A DNA stretch of 64,000 nt, taken from contig CM055265.1 of NCBI GenBank assembly GCA_029237695.1, forward strand, positions 122,472,834 through 122,536,833. Direction: 5' to 3'. How positions within the stretch are numbered: position 1 is the stretch's first letter; each line of letters opens with the position of its first letter. Made by a program: the position numbers and the translations under genes. Positions 22,521 through 33,582 of the stretch are shown here, in pieces. Source of the stretch: Conchocele bisecta (Eukaryota > Mollusca > Bivalvia > Lucinida > Thyasiridae). The notes under the pieces were generated by a model, which was not told the origin of the DNA, did no database searches, and saw only the letters and a list, made by a program, of their open reading frames with translations.

Positions 22521-23475
22521 ACTTGAATATGTTTCTATTGAAACTTTAAAAGGACTACACACCAATATGCAACAGAGCTTAAAAGGGATACAAAATTGTA
22601 ATAAGAAATAGTTGCATTATTTACACGTAAACTAATTCACACATGGTACTATAATTGTATTATGTGTACAACAGTGCAGATCTTCGATTTAAAATATAGC
22701 AAAGGGTTTTGGCACAAAATCGTATTATATTGCAATTCGAGAAAAGAAAAACAAATGTGGAATCATCAGTCCTTTCAGCGAACAGTGGTTCAATAGAACA
22801 TGCTTTTTCGTATAGCGCAATACGTATGTCGTTGTATATAGGGCAGCTAAACAGTACGTGGTAATCATCTTCTACTTGAGTCGTACAAAAAGGGCAAACC
22901 CTATTGCCAATAGACAGTTGTTCATAACGACCCGTTTCCAACCGTATTGGGGCTACGCCGCATCTAAACTTAGCGAAAGCAGATCTGTGTGTTCGAGGCA
23001 ACACAAGTTTACAGTATGTTTCCACCCCCCATGTCTGCTTAAACAGTTTATAACGCCTAAGTTTGTTACCCCCATATCCCCGTAAACTAGTCATTCTATT
23101 CACAGTGGAATACCATTCGGTGCCTGTATAACTTTCCATTAGTCGCTTAACAATTTCGTTGACTAATACATTTCTAGAAAGGGTATGTACAGTATCAGGA
23201 GCCAAACCAAGATTAGCCCACTTACATAGAACAGTGTAGCACCAGTTTTTGCATCTTGTGTTGCCTTGTACCGAACACCATGCAAATACCTTGTACGCAA
23301 TTCTAGAAAAATCAATATCAGTTAGCCGGTACCAGTGAAGTGCAATGCATTTCCATTGCTTTATGATAGGTGGTTCCCATCCCATGTCACCTGCCACTCC
23401 CGCCGAAGGGGTGTATTTACCTGTTCATAGAAAGAATCTCATTGCACGGTTCTGTACAGCATCGATGCATGAGTA
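22521..23475 (-). mobile_element. LINE ORF2 C-terminal fragment plus 3' untranslated end
   Basis: The minus-strand frame 23397-22660 (245 residues) encodes the region after the reverse transcriptase: GDMGWEPPIIKQWKCIALHW, FAKFRCGVAPIRLETG and the zinc-binding CPFC ... HVLFSC near the end. This is typical of CR1/Jockey-group LINEs in marine invertebrates. The same frame continues upstream across one TGA (near 23429) to CIDAVQNRAMRFFL, where it stops at 23475. 22521-22659 is the 3' untranslated part, ending without a poly(A) tail against the polymerase of copy 2. The LINE copy is 5'-truncated and sits between two different polymerase fragments. Confidence 0.75.
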
Positions 23476-23484
23476 TGGTTTATT

Positions 23485-25045
23485 TTCAGCAGGAGATCCC
23501 GAACTTGGCTGTAATTCGGAAGGCTTCGGACGGGTTGGCTTCGACAAGGCAGCAGAAGGAGGCCAGAAGAAACTGGGCACTGTCGATGAACTGAAGTTGT
23601 CCGAGTGAGAATGACATATACTATTTACCGGATATATGGCAGTGTTCGCGAACGGAGTCCTCTTCCAGTGGCTTGCTGCAAACATGACATGTATTGGCTG
23701 TATCATAGGCGTGCCAATCCTCCGGGGTCATCCTCATGCTGCGGGGTTGGCTAGTACGGCTTTCATTTTGCGATCCTCCTCTTGTAGTGCCCTGAGGAAC
23801 TGCTCTGCTGCGTTGGGCCATCGATACTCCACCGGAGGCTCTGCATGGCCATCACAACAGACGAGCACGTAGCAGTAGCTGCATGTATCGTGTTGCTGCG
23901 TCTTCTGGGTGTTGCTCTTCGTGGGGTCGAGCTGGGGCCCCTCGCCCTTTGTTGTGAGGGCCCCGAAGTCCGAATGGATGAAATATGGGACTGGGAGCTG
24001 TTTGTGGTTGTTTTGGAAGACCATCTTGTTCTTCCCCTCCTCGGGCATTTCCACCCTCACCGCTGTCTCCCCGAACCCCCGGCACTCGGGCCTGTGGTCC
24101 TGCTGGAGGTCTTCTATTGAGTAACCGTGGAGGCATCTCTCACAGAAGTGTTGGGCGTATAGGCGTGGTTTCCATGAGCAACTGGAAACAGTGCAGACCG
24201 AAGGGCCCGTTTGAGGCAGTGGTCATCTTTGTTCTTGACATTGACTACGGCCTTCTTGTTTTTCACTGCTGCATGTAGTGGGATGTAGGAGCCCGCCTCC
24301 CCTGCGAGGTTAATAGCGAGCTATGTCCAGCCACAAAGTGACGACCCTATCAACAACCCATCCTGAGCTCTGTGTGTCCATTTTTCGAGTATCTCAAAGA
24401 GGCGGGGAATGCCTTGTCAAGCTCCTCATTGATCTCACTAACCTGTAAGATAGCCTCCTGCTTGTGGCGGAGCACAGGGTATGTGTACTCCTCGGCGCCA
24501 TCTGGGCCGCACTGCCGAAGCTGGACCTTGAGTGCTAGTTGTAACCCGACTCATTTGAGAGCATGGATCTCTTCTACAATCTTCTGGTGGATCTGGGGCC
24601 GCACGCCCTCTATGAATGCTCTACGATCTGCCGTAAGGGTGTGCTCCTGAGGGGCGTCTATTGCCCAACCCCGCAGAAACTTCCCTATCGCCCAGGGGGT
24701 CCGCCTGAAGAATAGACCGTCTGTATTTCCCTGTTCGAACAGTTGCAGGGTCTCCTTCTGGTAGTCATCAATTGTTCGAATTTACTTCTGGGTAGGTAGT
24801 GGATCAAACTCCTCCAGAATGGCATTCCGTTTCCTCTGAACGCTTGATCGAGGTTTCGGGGAAGGTCGGTAGCTGCTTAGAGCGCCCGGTAGCAGGGGCT
24901 TGCGCAATCGCCTCTTCACCGCTTCCGGTATGGGCTCATCGATGATACCTTTGGCACCTGTATGGGGAAGCTCGGGTGCCCGCATTTCGGTGCGCGGTTG
25001 ATCGCTGTAGGTACTCAGAGTAGTCATGCTGCTTGGGTATACCAA
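23485..25045 (-). pseudogene. Second, GC-rich Polinton-type DNA polymerase B, N-terminal half
   Basis: Read on the minus strand from 25045 down. The leading Pro/Arg-rich part (25045-24782) starts MTTLSTYSDQPRTEMRAP. It is followed by out-of-frame but recognisable blocks: an HQKIVEEIHALK-type stretch (about 24560), KNK..HCLKRALRSALFPV (about 24240-24180), the FCERCLHGYS finger (about 24150), and the frame 24060-23734 with VPYFIHSDFGAL, where the exonuclease I Glu appears replaced by Gly. Next come CHVCSKPLEEDSVREHCHISGK (an HNH-like zinc motif, read here as two short pieces around 23700-23625) and then SFSLGQLQFIDSAQFLLAS (23612-23540). About 60 residues normally between those two are missing. 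The palm domain is absent; a LINE fragment abuts at 23475. The lineage differs from the AT-rich polymerase in sequence and base composition. Confidence 0.72.
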
Positions 25046-26670
25046 GTATTAATATATCTCTAATAGGGAATTCACCACCTTCTTTAGCTGCCAACCTTTT
25101 ACAAACTCGTTCACATACCCGCAGGTCTGACACAACGGCACAGTTCGTAAACAGTTTTTCAACATTTCTTTCAGGGCTTTGGTTTCTTTCAGGGCGTGCC
25201 GCCACCTTTCCGAAGCAGGGCAATGTGAATTTTACAGTGGACTCCCACAGCGACGACAGAACAGCTCCTTGGAGTTTATAACAAACCACTGCCAATAATT
25301 TTTACGTTTCATTTACCTCAGGTAGCTACTAGTATGATTTTAACTAGGTAAGTATGTCTAAATGGGGAGTCCGAAACGGGCCGACCTTGGCATGCCTTGG
25401 CGTGCGCGGTGCTGTCGTTTGTGCTTACGCTTTGCTCTCCGAGTTGGGAGCCGCGATGCTAATTCATTTGGTGGGGGCGCCCGTAGGAGGGGAGGGGTGG
25501 GGTGTGGGGGGGGGGGGGCGGCGGGTCGGGGTGTGCAGGCCTCCCGGTTGTATGTTTATCATAGTGTATTGCGTTAGGCATGTGTATACTACTGGTACTC
25601 TCACCTAATGTATTGATTATAGGTCGTTTGAGCACGCCCATTAGACAGCACGCATTGCTGGCAGAAAATATCAAAAGGATTCATAAATTAAATTGTATGT
25701 TTATGCCTGGCTCTAGTACAAACATAATAGTTCTTGTATTTATTTCTTCAATAATATTTGTGTAAACACCCACCAGATTGTAACATATTCAACAGCTAAA
25801 TGTCAACTACCGGTAAGTCGCTGGCTTTCTCTTCACATCTGTACTTGTTACTACATCACAGCACCAGCTATTGTTCATGCCTCGGTAAACCAAAGAGTAA
25901 TGTCTTGTTGAGCAGTGTAGACACTGCTGAGCATTTAAATCTACATAGTATGACCAGGTTGTGCAGTATTCGATAGTATGTCGTCGAATCTTGAATTATT
26001 CTTCAAGCAAAAACCAAAAATGCCACAAGACTATAAATGCAGCAGGTGGTCTGTGCTTAAACTGATAAAGCATTAAATAAGTCCAGTTTTGTCAGACCAT
26101 TGCACTGCCTCTGTTCACGACCAACGCAGTCCAAATTAGCCTCTGCATCTATATTAGTACTGTTTCACCAGGAGCTACGTTAATAGCCATCCAGTACCTG
26201 AGGTCTAATACAGTATCATGCACCAGAAGCTCCAAGCCGGGCACCTTGGTGAAGACTACGGATTTTTCAATTACATAGGTTCCACTCTATTTCAACTGTA
26301 TCCGTATGTAGTCTTTGACATTCTTTCGCCAAAAAAAAAAACGATAATAAATATTAACCTATTACTATCCTAATTATTGGAGATACATTAAAATAAAAAA
26401 AAAACATCTAAATTAAACATAATAAAATAATAATACTAATAATATTTAATAATCTTTACAGTCCGTGCGTGACATGTTTCGTTTTAAAGTTTCATGGTGT
26501 CCTCCAAATATGTACTTACGCCAACACATGTGCCCTGACCCTAATAACATTTACATTTCATGATTCACACAGCTACATGTTGACTTCGCTTGAAATTTGC
26601 ATGCACTACAGTGAGCAATAAACTGACTCGTGCACGAATGTAAGCGACGAAATGCACGACTGTGCACTAT
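25046..26670. other. Non-coding with one G-rich tract
   Basis: The GC content falls at 25045, the polymerase edge. A minus-strand frame over 25295-24936 has no recognisable domain. 25487-25535 is a G-rich run (gggtgtgggggggggggggg-like) with quadruplex potential. 26330-26460 is A-rich simple sequence. No gene is recognised. Confidence 0.45.
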
Positions 26671-26675
26671 ATAGC

Positions 26676-27044
26676 CAGTGGCGTCGAAACGGGGGTGGCA
26701 GGGGCGCCGACCGCCGCCCCAATATTTGGACAGCAAAAATATTATTTATTTTTTTGCTGTGAGTTTGGGATCGGGAAATGATCGTGATTTGGGTAAACAA
26801 ACACCCCGTGTAATGTAATGAGTATCCTGGTGCTTTTTACTAGTGCTTTTGCTACAGAAATATGTATGAGATACCTACTAATGGTGTCTCTTAAATGCAG
26901 CAGAATGCAGGAAATGCCATCTAGAATTAAAAATAATCCGGAGTGGGGTGGGGGGGGGGAATGCCCCCGGACCCCCTAGCACTCCATCGCTGCACTCGGG
27001 TCCACTGCCGCCGCCCCAATATTAATTTGCTTCCGACGCCTCTG
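26676..27044. mobile_element. 369 bp hAT-like MITE with 5 bp target duplication
   Basis: The ends cagtggcgtcg and cgacgcctctg are inverted repeats (10 of 11). They are flanked directly by atagc on both sides (26671-26675 and 27045-27049). An internal direct repeat, ccgccgccccaatatt, lies near each end. The CAG...CTG termini are hAT-like, and a 5 bp duplication fits the hAT5 type. No coding capacity. Confidence 0.72.
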
Positions 27045-27318
27045 ATAGCGCAATGTGTCATTTAAGTCTCGTTCACATTAAGTTTACTAAGTGTTACCGT
27101 TATCTCAAGCTCACTTGCTACATCAACACGCACACAAACATTGTCGATGTGTAGCTTTGCCAAGTTATTGGCATGCCGTGTTCATTTTATTGTCATCGAT
27201 ATTACGACTTGGTTATACTAATACATGTGTCGATGAATACTTTTCAAGTATAAATGGCATACATGATGCAAATATAACGTATGCAAATGCAGTAGAATGA
27301 ATATTCCCATATCAGTGT

Positions 27319-27420
27319 ACAGTGGGGTCATCGTGTAAGTGCACACACGAACGAACACGACAGGTTGGTTCCAACCTGTCGTGTTCGTTCGTGTGTGCAC
27401 TTATACGCTGACCCCACCGT
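27319..27420. repeat. 102 bp near-perfect palindrome
   Basis: 27319-27368 and 27371-27420 are reverse complements with three mismatches in 50, separated by only two bases (tt). The core is aacgaacacgacaggttgg and its complement. It is single copy in this window. Confidence 0.85.
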
Positions 27421-28560
27421 AGTCTATGCCCGTAGTAACGTCAGACACTGATGGAGAAACTAGCATAAATACTTCGTGGGATGACATTGAACAGCTCAAG
27501 ATGCAATGGAGTGAGTTTTTTTCATATCAAACAGTTAAGCATACTTCTTCGCTCTGAGAAAACGCTTGTTCGATTATGTGGAAAGTCAATACTTATAGTT
27601 GGTACGTAGCCAGCCAAATTTAGAATTCGTCAACTTCCAATGTATCAGTCAATCGCACTGCCTACACGTTCGTGTACTGCATTAATACAATGATTATCGT
27701 TGTTGATATGTAGATATTATTAGTCATTATAATAGGAAATGGCATAATCTGCGTATGAAATTCACCTGCATCTGATTATATCGACGTATGCAACAGACCT
27801 GTAATCAGACATTTTGAAGCGGTGATCTTTTCGAGGAGCTAATGGCTCGAGGCAGCTAGAAAGTCTTGGGACATGAACATTTTGAAATCCAGGTGGTCTG
27901 AAATGCCATTTTCTACATTATCAGCAAAGACTGAGCACATTATACGATTCTCTTGATTGTATTAATATTATAAAATTACAATACATGTATATTGACAATA
28001 ATTCTTATTTCAGTGATCGAAAAAGTTGACCCCACGGCAGTAGGGGGGGGGGGGGGTGGGGGGGGGGGGTGTAGGAGTCGTCCGACCGCACAGAAAACCC
28101 ACCCTGGATTACACGAACATATTGAAAAAAATAAAATACATCATTGATGTTCATGGTCATACTAAAAAAAACATGATATACTTGATATTTAATGCATTTA
28201 TACAGCCTATCGGAAGCTAATGTCATCATATGTTATCTGCATGGATGGGGCGGGTAAATGCGTAGTTGCATACATTGTTGTATCCAGTCCTGACATTAGA
28301 CAAACCGGATCTGCTGCCAGGTCTTCAACACGCTAGAGTCACGTAACCCCCTCCCCATAAATGTAATATGGCGAGGCATTAATTGTATTACTCTTATAAT
28401 GGGTATACCCGCTCAACATGCGCATGCGGATCAAGCAAGGGATATCACGCCCCTGGCAAGGATTAACCACATCGTTAAATAACCCGTCACATGCTCCCAA
28501 ACCCCCACTGTATTTGTATCCGAAAAACAGTTTTATCCATGCATGCACCAACATTTTGTT
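27421..28560. other. Non-coding with a G-rich tract at 28044-28072
   Basis: G runs of about 14 and 10 are separated by a T (28044-28072). There is no recognised gene or transposon. The flanking phrase gttgaccccacggcag may mark the end of the repeat that follows. Confidence 0.4.
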
Positions 28561-28589
28561 GATATTTTATGACATTATAAAACTGTACG

Positions 28590-29537
28590 CATAATGGCAG
28601 CCATCTTGATAACAAAAATTGTGGTCATACAATATTTTGTTTTATGTTGTCATCAGAAACAGTGAAACATTGATATTTTGGTTGTAGAATATGCTATGTC
28701 GTTGATGACTACCCTACCGTATATATATGTGTTGGAATTGTATCCATGTTGGCGGCCATCTTTGATTTACCTTTTATTTTGCGGCGAAAGATCATTCGGT
28801 ACAGTTTTGAACACCAGCCTCAAAACTGGAGCGATACTTAGCGGTCATCTTGAATATTCCAAATGGTCGAATAGAAATTACATGTATATTACATGGACTC
28901 ATGCATTTGTATAAAGGTCACATGCACTAATAACAAAAACAATGTGAAAATAATCATTATAAATGTGCGTGTAAGTGTAGCTATTTATTTTCGTTATTGC
29001 ACAAACATTTAGTGAACGTCTGGATGAATAGGTGGAGGCCATCTTGCATTTATATGAACTTGTCAGTGGCGAATTGTTTTATAAGTAATCTAAACGTACG
29101 TATATGTACGTAAACGCATAATGTAAGTACCGAACGCAATATACTAATAAAGTCAGTAAAACGTCAAAATTATATCTGACGGCCATCTTGAAAATCGCAA
29201 AATGCAAAGTGATTTGGACCACCCACAAACCGATTCGTTTCATATACATGTATATCACATGGAACAATAATCAACAATTAAACTTTATCTGATATGACAA
29301 GCATGTGTTGCACGTACATGTGCATCTAATGCTATACAATATGATTTTGAACTCAGTTAACCTCTTTGCACTTATTGACCCCAAAAGTGACATTGTCCCA
29401 TCTAATTCGATTGACCTACACCGGATTCATGTTCAGGAAGGTATGATGTAACAATATAGCATAGTCGTTGCTTTTGCTCTCTTGGGTTGGACAGAAGTCG
29501 TTTTTAAGCCACTTCTCTTCAAAGTGCCTCTCCACTA
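28590..29537. repeat. Array of YY1-like repeat units, including a second copy of the 2465-3015 repeat
   Basis: Variants of ggcggccatcttg occur at 28596, 28751, 28840, 29034 and 29178. 28985-29537 is the second copy of the dispersed repeat at 2465-3015, including the coding-like segment near 29480-29535. An L1-like LINE fragment abuts at about 29537. Confidence 0.65.
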
Positions 29538-29920
29538 TTTTGTTTGTATATTTTCTGCCATTTTTGTTTTGTCTAAATCCGGATCTAATTTTATATTAAA
29601 GTCAACCGCTATTATTAGTGTCTAAAGTTCGACTGAGTCTAAATATGTCTATATAATAGCTCTTGGTAAAATAGTGAACTATTTTCATTTGGACCATATA
29701 TGTTTATTAATGTATAATCTTTATCGGAAATGCATATTTTAAGGACCTGTATAGTGTATACATCGTTATACTGTTTAGTTTCATAATCCAGACATAATTT
29801 TATTAAAATGCATATACCTGCTTTATTACTGAATTTTCCACTAAAATAAGTATCCCCACCCCATTCCCTCGCACTGAAGTTTGTCATTTGTAGTAAAAAG
29901 GCATTTCTTGTACGAATCAT
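29537..29920 (-). mobile_element. L1/Tx1-like LINE endonuclease fragment
   Basis: The minus-strand frame 29920-29639 reads REWGGDTYFSGKFSNKAGIC and then YTLINIYGPNENSSLFYQEL, the middle blocks of an apurinic-type LINE endonuclease. A shifted frame at 29620-29540 gives LIIAVDFNIKLDPDLDKT, the block with the catalytic Asp-Phe-Asn. No reverse transcriptase is present; it is a short, frameshifted fragment truncated at both ends. Confidence 0.7.
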
Positions 29921-30491
29921 ATGTTATAGTAATTATCCTTTATCTATTGAAATCGTTCTATTCCGATTGCTTTGATCCCACAGGTACACATTTCCTCAAA
30001 TTATGTTTAGAAACAACCATGAAAACCGGATACCAAGAACATATATGTGATTTGATGGGTTTCTGGGTAATTTATGTCAGATATTGTATGTTCATGATTG
30101 CAAAGCTCACAAATATATCTCAGAATGGTCATATACTTGATTTACAGTCGAACCTCTTTAAACCGGACACCATGTGGACCCTTTATACAGGTTTCACTGT
30201 AGATACATAAACATAATCTAAACATAATTTGAATAAATGTCATTGTGAGGGCAAACATCCACCATTGTGAATATGCTTATGATTGCTGTGACGCATGCCA
30301 AAGGGATTACGTCACACATATGTAAAGGTTTTGTGACTTTTATGTCATTTTCTCGTACTAACTGTACTGTAAGCTCGCACCTGGTTTAATTGGGAATCTC
30401 TAACCAGTTTGACCATCTCCATTGCGTTCTTTTCTCCTGTGCGTTCGTTAGAGTACATGTAATTGTCGTTGCTTTCTTTCATAGGTTGAGA
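29921..30491. other. Non-coding, with a pogo-like terminus near 30148
   Basis: cagtcgaacctctttaaacc (30147-30166) followed by ggacaccatgtggaccc resembles the terminal repeat of pogo/Tigger elements; no partner end was found. Nothing else is recognised before the possible first exon of the DUF229 gene. Confidence 0.35.
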
Positions 30492-30654
30492 ATGAGCCTA
30501 CTTCATGATCTACAGGGACGAAAGCTTCACAAAACTATTTGTGTAACGGGCTTAATAATTCTGGTGATGTGCTACACTGCAATATACCTGTGGATCTCGC
30601 CTTCCATCTACACGCGACACGAAGACACGGATACCACGACACTGAGGGATCATG
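30492..30654 (+). CDS. Possible first exon of the DUF229 gene (signal-anchor)
   Basis: The ATG at 30492 opens a 55-codon frame. About 15 polar N-terminal residues (with GRKLHK) are followed by a hydrophobic span, TICVTGLIILVMCYTAIYLW, that fits a type II signal-anchor. DUF229 proteins typically begin this way. Support is positional: it lies 890 bp upstream of the first sure exon on the same strand. No good GT donor is seen in the right phase. A GC donor (catg|gctagt at 30655) would be phase-compatible with the acceptor at 31545, but it is weak. It may also be that another exon intervenes. Confidence 0.35.
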
Positions 30655-30984
30655 GCTAGTTATTTCCCTTTGCAAATATATTTATAGAGATCCGGTACTA
30701 TGGTTTATTTCAGCGTTTATGATACCCACGTAATGCCGTCCGTCTTTCCGTCCGTCAATGCCCCGCAGGTTTCTTTCTATAGTTTAGTGCACGAAGTGTA
30801 AAGCTATTACGCACATTTTTACTTTGTAGCGTGGTGTATCGATATAGTGCAACCTGTTCCCTATAAAGCGGAAAACGTGCAGCTAGCATTAATACTATAG
30901 TCGAAAACAATATAATGGATCCTTTTTGCTTTTGCCGGTATACTGGTATACCCTCACACATGAGTGTTATCACCAGTTGATCCT

Positions 30985-31412
30985 ATGGTGGCATATAGTT
31001 ACCATCGAGATGTCAAGACTTAAATATCACGACATGTTGACATAACGTGAAATTATGTAAGTCAACGTAATGTGATCACAACAAGTTGACATACCATGAT
31101 TGTTTAATACAACATTTATTTATGTAGTTTAAGACAACATGTCGACACAGCGTGATAATTTATCACATCATATCGAAAGTAAACATGTCGACATAACGTG
31201 ATGGGTTAACACAAGAAGATGACATTACGGAATAGTTTAACACAACATGTCGACATAATGTGATATTTTATGTGATATGTCGACATGATTAATTTCAACA
31301 AGTTGACATAGTTTCACGTTCTGTCGACATGTCGTGATATTTAAGTCGACATGTTGCGATAAATAATGTCAACATCTCGACAATCAGATGGCAAATATAT
31401 GCCACCATACTC
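30985..31412. mobile_element. MITE made of ATGTCGACAT-type palindromes
   Basis: The ends tatggtggcatata (30984-30997) and tatatgccaccata (31397-31410) are inverted repeats, and the pairing continues imperfectly inward (gagatgtcaaga / acatctcgaca). The interior is built from about a dozen variants of acatgtcgacataacgtgat, each containing the palindrome atgtcgacat. It lies in the presumed first intron of DUF229. No clear target duplication is seen. Confidence 0.65.
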
Positions 31413-31544
31413 CTTCACACAACAAATCGTGCGACATTCGCCCTTTTTACAAACAATAAGACCCTACTCTAAAATATACAATAAGGACCGGATTTCTATA
31501 CATAACTTCAAAGGGAAATAACTAACTACAACCCCTCATTACAG

Positions 31545-32012
31545 CATATCTCGTTGATACACCTTCGTGCAAAATACCGAAGGTGGATCCGTTCGACAAG
31601 TCGGTTCGACACATTGTTCATAAAACTGGAAGTATAACCTGCAAACGAACTCCGAAATTGACATACGAGGACGGACTGCACTTGCGAGTGAACAGGAGCG
31701 CTATGAATGAAAATGAAATATCGTATAGCGGATTTCAATGCAAATATACCCCGATATACAGACCGAAATACCTTCCTACCTCTCATAATAATTGGAAATA
31801 TATTAACATAAGTGCACCATTTAACGATTCTGTCGTGATCACTGATGATTTTGTGCGGGTGTTTTGTTATAACGCAACAGGTACAGAGTTTTATACCAAC
31901 TTCCATACCTTCATACAGCCTAATATAACAAATGACAATATACTGAAGGAACGATTCAAAGAACATCAACTAAGGGACAATAATAAAGAGCACCTCAATG
32001 TGATAATGCTCG
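31545..32012 (+). CDS. DUF229 family protein, N-terminal ectodomain exon
   Basis: The exon runs from the acceptor cattacag (31544) to the donor ctcg|gtaagt (32013). The frame YLVDTPSCKIPKVDPFDKSV is the characteristic opening of DUF229 ectodomains. It goes on through CKRTPKLTYEDGLHL, FQCKYTPIYRPK and VFCYNATGTEFYTNFHTFIQ, and ends LNVIMLG. The exon begins with two bases of a split codon and ends in phase 1, which the acceptor of the next exon completes. Conserved Cys and Asn-X-Ser/Thr sites (NIS, NAT) suit a lumenal or secreted domain. No stop or frameshift. The long opposite-strand frame here is a shadow. Confidence 0.85.
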
Positions 32013-32289
32013 GTAAGTACACGTGGATGTGACAGGAGAAATTGGGCTTGTGGGATTTGTGAACAGTGTAGATCCTGATCCGCATACTCCTAGCTGTGAC
32101 CTGATAAACGATTTATATTGTTTGTTAGACGACGGGTGTTTCATTGTTTGAGTGGGGAACAGTGCAGATACTCATCAGGCTGTGCGGATGCAAAGGTTGA
32201 TCTGGATATATGCTGATTGCAAAACCCATATGCCCCATTTTTCCAGTCACATACAAAGCATATACATGTAGATACGGGGCGCCATGCAG

Positions 32290-32530
32290 GACAGGTTAAT
32301 TATGTGTACAAAATTGAGTTTTGTAACACTAAAAATCACAAAATTCAATTCTGTGTCACAAAATTCAATTCTGTCAATTCTGTGTCACAAAATTCAATTC
32401 TGTGTCACAAAATTCAATTCTGCATACGTTTCGTATACAAAATTCATTTTTGTTATAAAGGATTCAATTTTGTAAGACAGAATTGAGTTTTGTGAAGAAA
32501 ATTCAGTTTTGTAGGACAGAATTCATTTTT
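32290..32530 (+). repeat. Array of a 20 bp unit, left arm (intron of DUF229)
   Basis: Repeats of tgtgtcacaaaattcaattc and its variants, about ten units. The same unit occurs inverted at 33583-33810, so the two arrays could pair. It lies in the 2,284 bp DUF229 intron. Confidence 0.75.
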
Positions 32531-32863
32531 GTCCACAATAATTAGTTTGCGTAGGATAGTCTATGTCATCTCTACGTTGATTGGTTGAGATCGGTCTTAG
32601 TCCATTTTACTAGATGGTGGAGTACACTTGCAGGTTTAAATATTTCAATGCGAAAATATAACCCAATATATCAATATTATACTTCTTTATGGACAGTTAT
32701 TTTGGTTATATTATGATTACAAATGAGTGGTCACACCATATAAGCATCATATACTTTGAAGGAGAAATAAGAAAAATATTCAGAATTTTCCCTCAATTAT
32801 GTAAACAGGGTCAAACATAAAGTAGCCGGGACATAGCTAGACCTGAGAGCATGCCCATATATA

Positions 32864-33011
32864 GAGAATACCAGGCTAGTGTATTTTGATATCAAGTTTA
32901 TGAGGCAAGGCTAGGAAACGCGTAGGAATTCCGAGGCTTGCCGAGGAATTCCTACCGTTTCCGAGCCGAGCCTGATAAACTTGATATTAAAATACACTAG
33001 CCTGATATTCT
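32864..33011. mobile_element. 148 bp foldback element
   Basis: Arms at 32864-32930 and 32943-33011 (ggctagtgtattttgatatc / gatattaaaatacactagcc; ggaaacgcgtaggaattcc / ggaattcctaccgtttcc) pair with a few mismatches. The central sequence gaggcttgccga recurs at 47400-47415, where ggcaaggctaggaaacgc is also found. So it is a dispersed family. Confidence 0.7.
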
Positions 33012-33582
33012 ATTTATCAGGTAACGTTTTATGCTCGAAAATGACATTAGATGACGTCGTATTCTAACAGTAGATCTAACCTTGTGAAACAAATGGTATT
33101 GGATCTGTGTCTACTAGTTGCGAAGTTACGTGTTCGCAACTATGTGTCTACATGCATTATTTACAGTATACACCATCTTAGTACATGTATCCATGGTATC
33201 TACACAAATACTACAAATGGTTTCCTCAAATGGCCCAATACACACATTCTGTTTATAAACACAGACAGCAGTCAGAACACAGGCCACAGCGCGTGTATTA
33301 TTGATTTAACTGGGGCAAATGTACCTTGCGATACACACTAAATGACGTCAGTACTCGCGGGAGATCTACATGTACATGAATTATTTGTACAATTATAACG
33401 CAAATGAGTTTAAATACGAATGGGTTTGTCAACGTTTGACTGTTTGGAGATAGTTGAAGCAAAATGACAGAATGAGAAATGAATCATCGGCAGAATGAGA
33501 AATAAATCATCGACATTGAATGTGTAGATCGGCGACCGTGACCGGTGCAGTTTCTGACCAATGGTAGTCCTTCTTACATGCG

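Noticed and set aside
1..25045. A complete Polinton or endogenous virus spanning both polymerase regions
   Set aside because: No capsid, protease or packaging ATPase was found. The polymerase pieces belong to two lineages, the space between holds other transposons, and no terminal inverted repeats were seen.
31526..31969. 147-codon minus-strand ORF
   Set aside because: Shadow of the DUF229 exon on the other strand.
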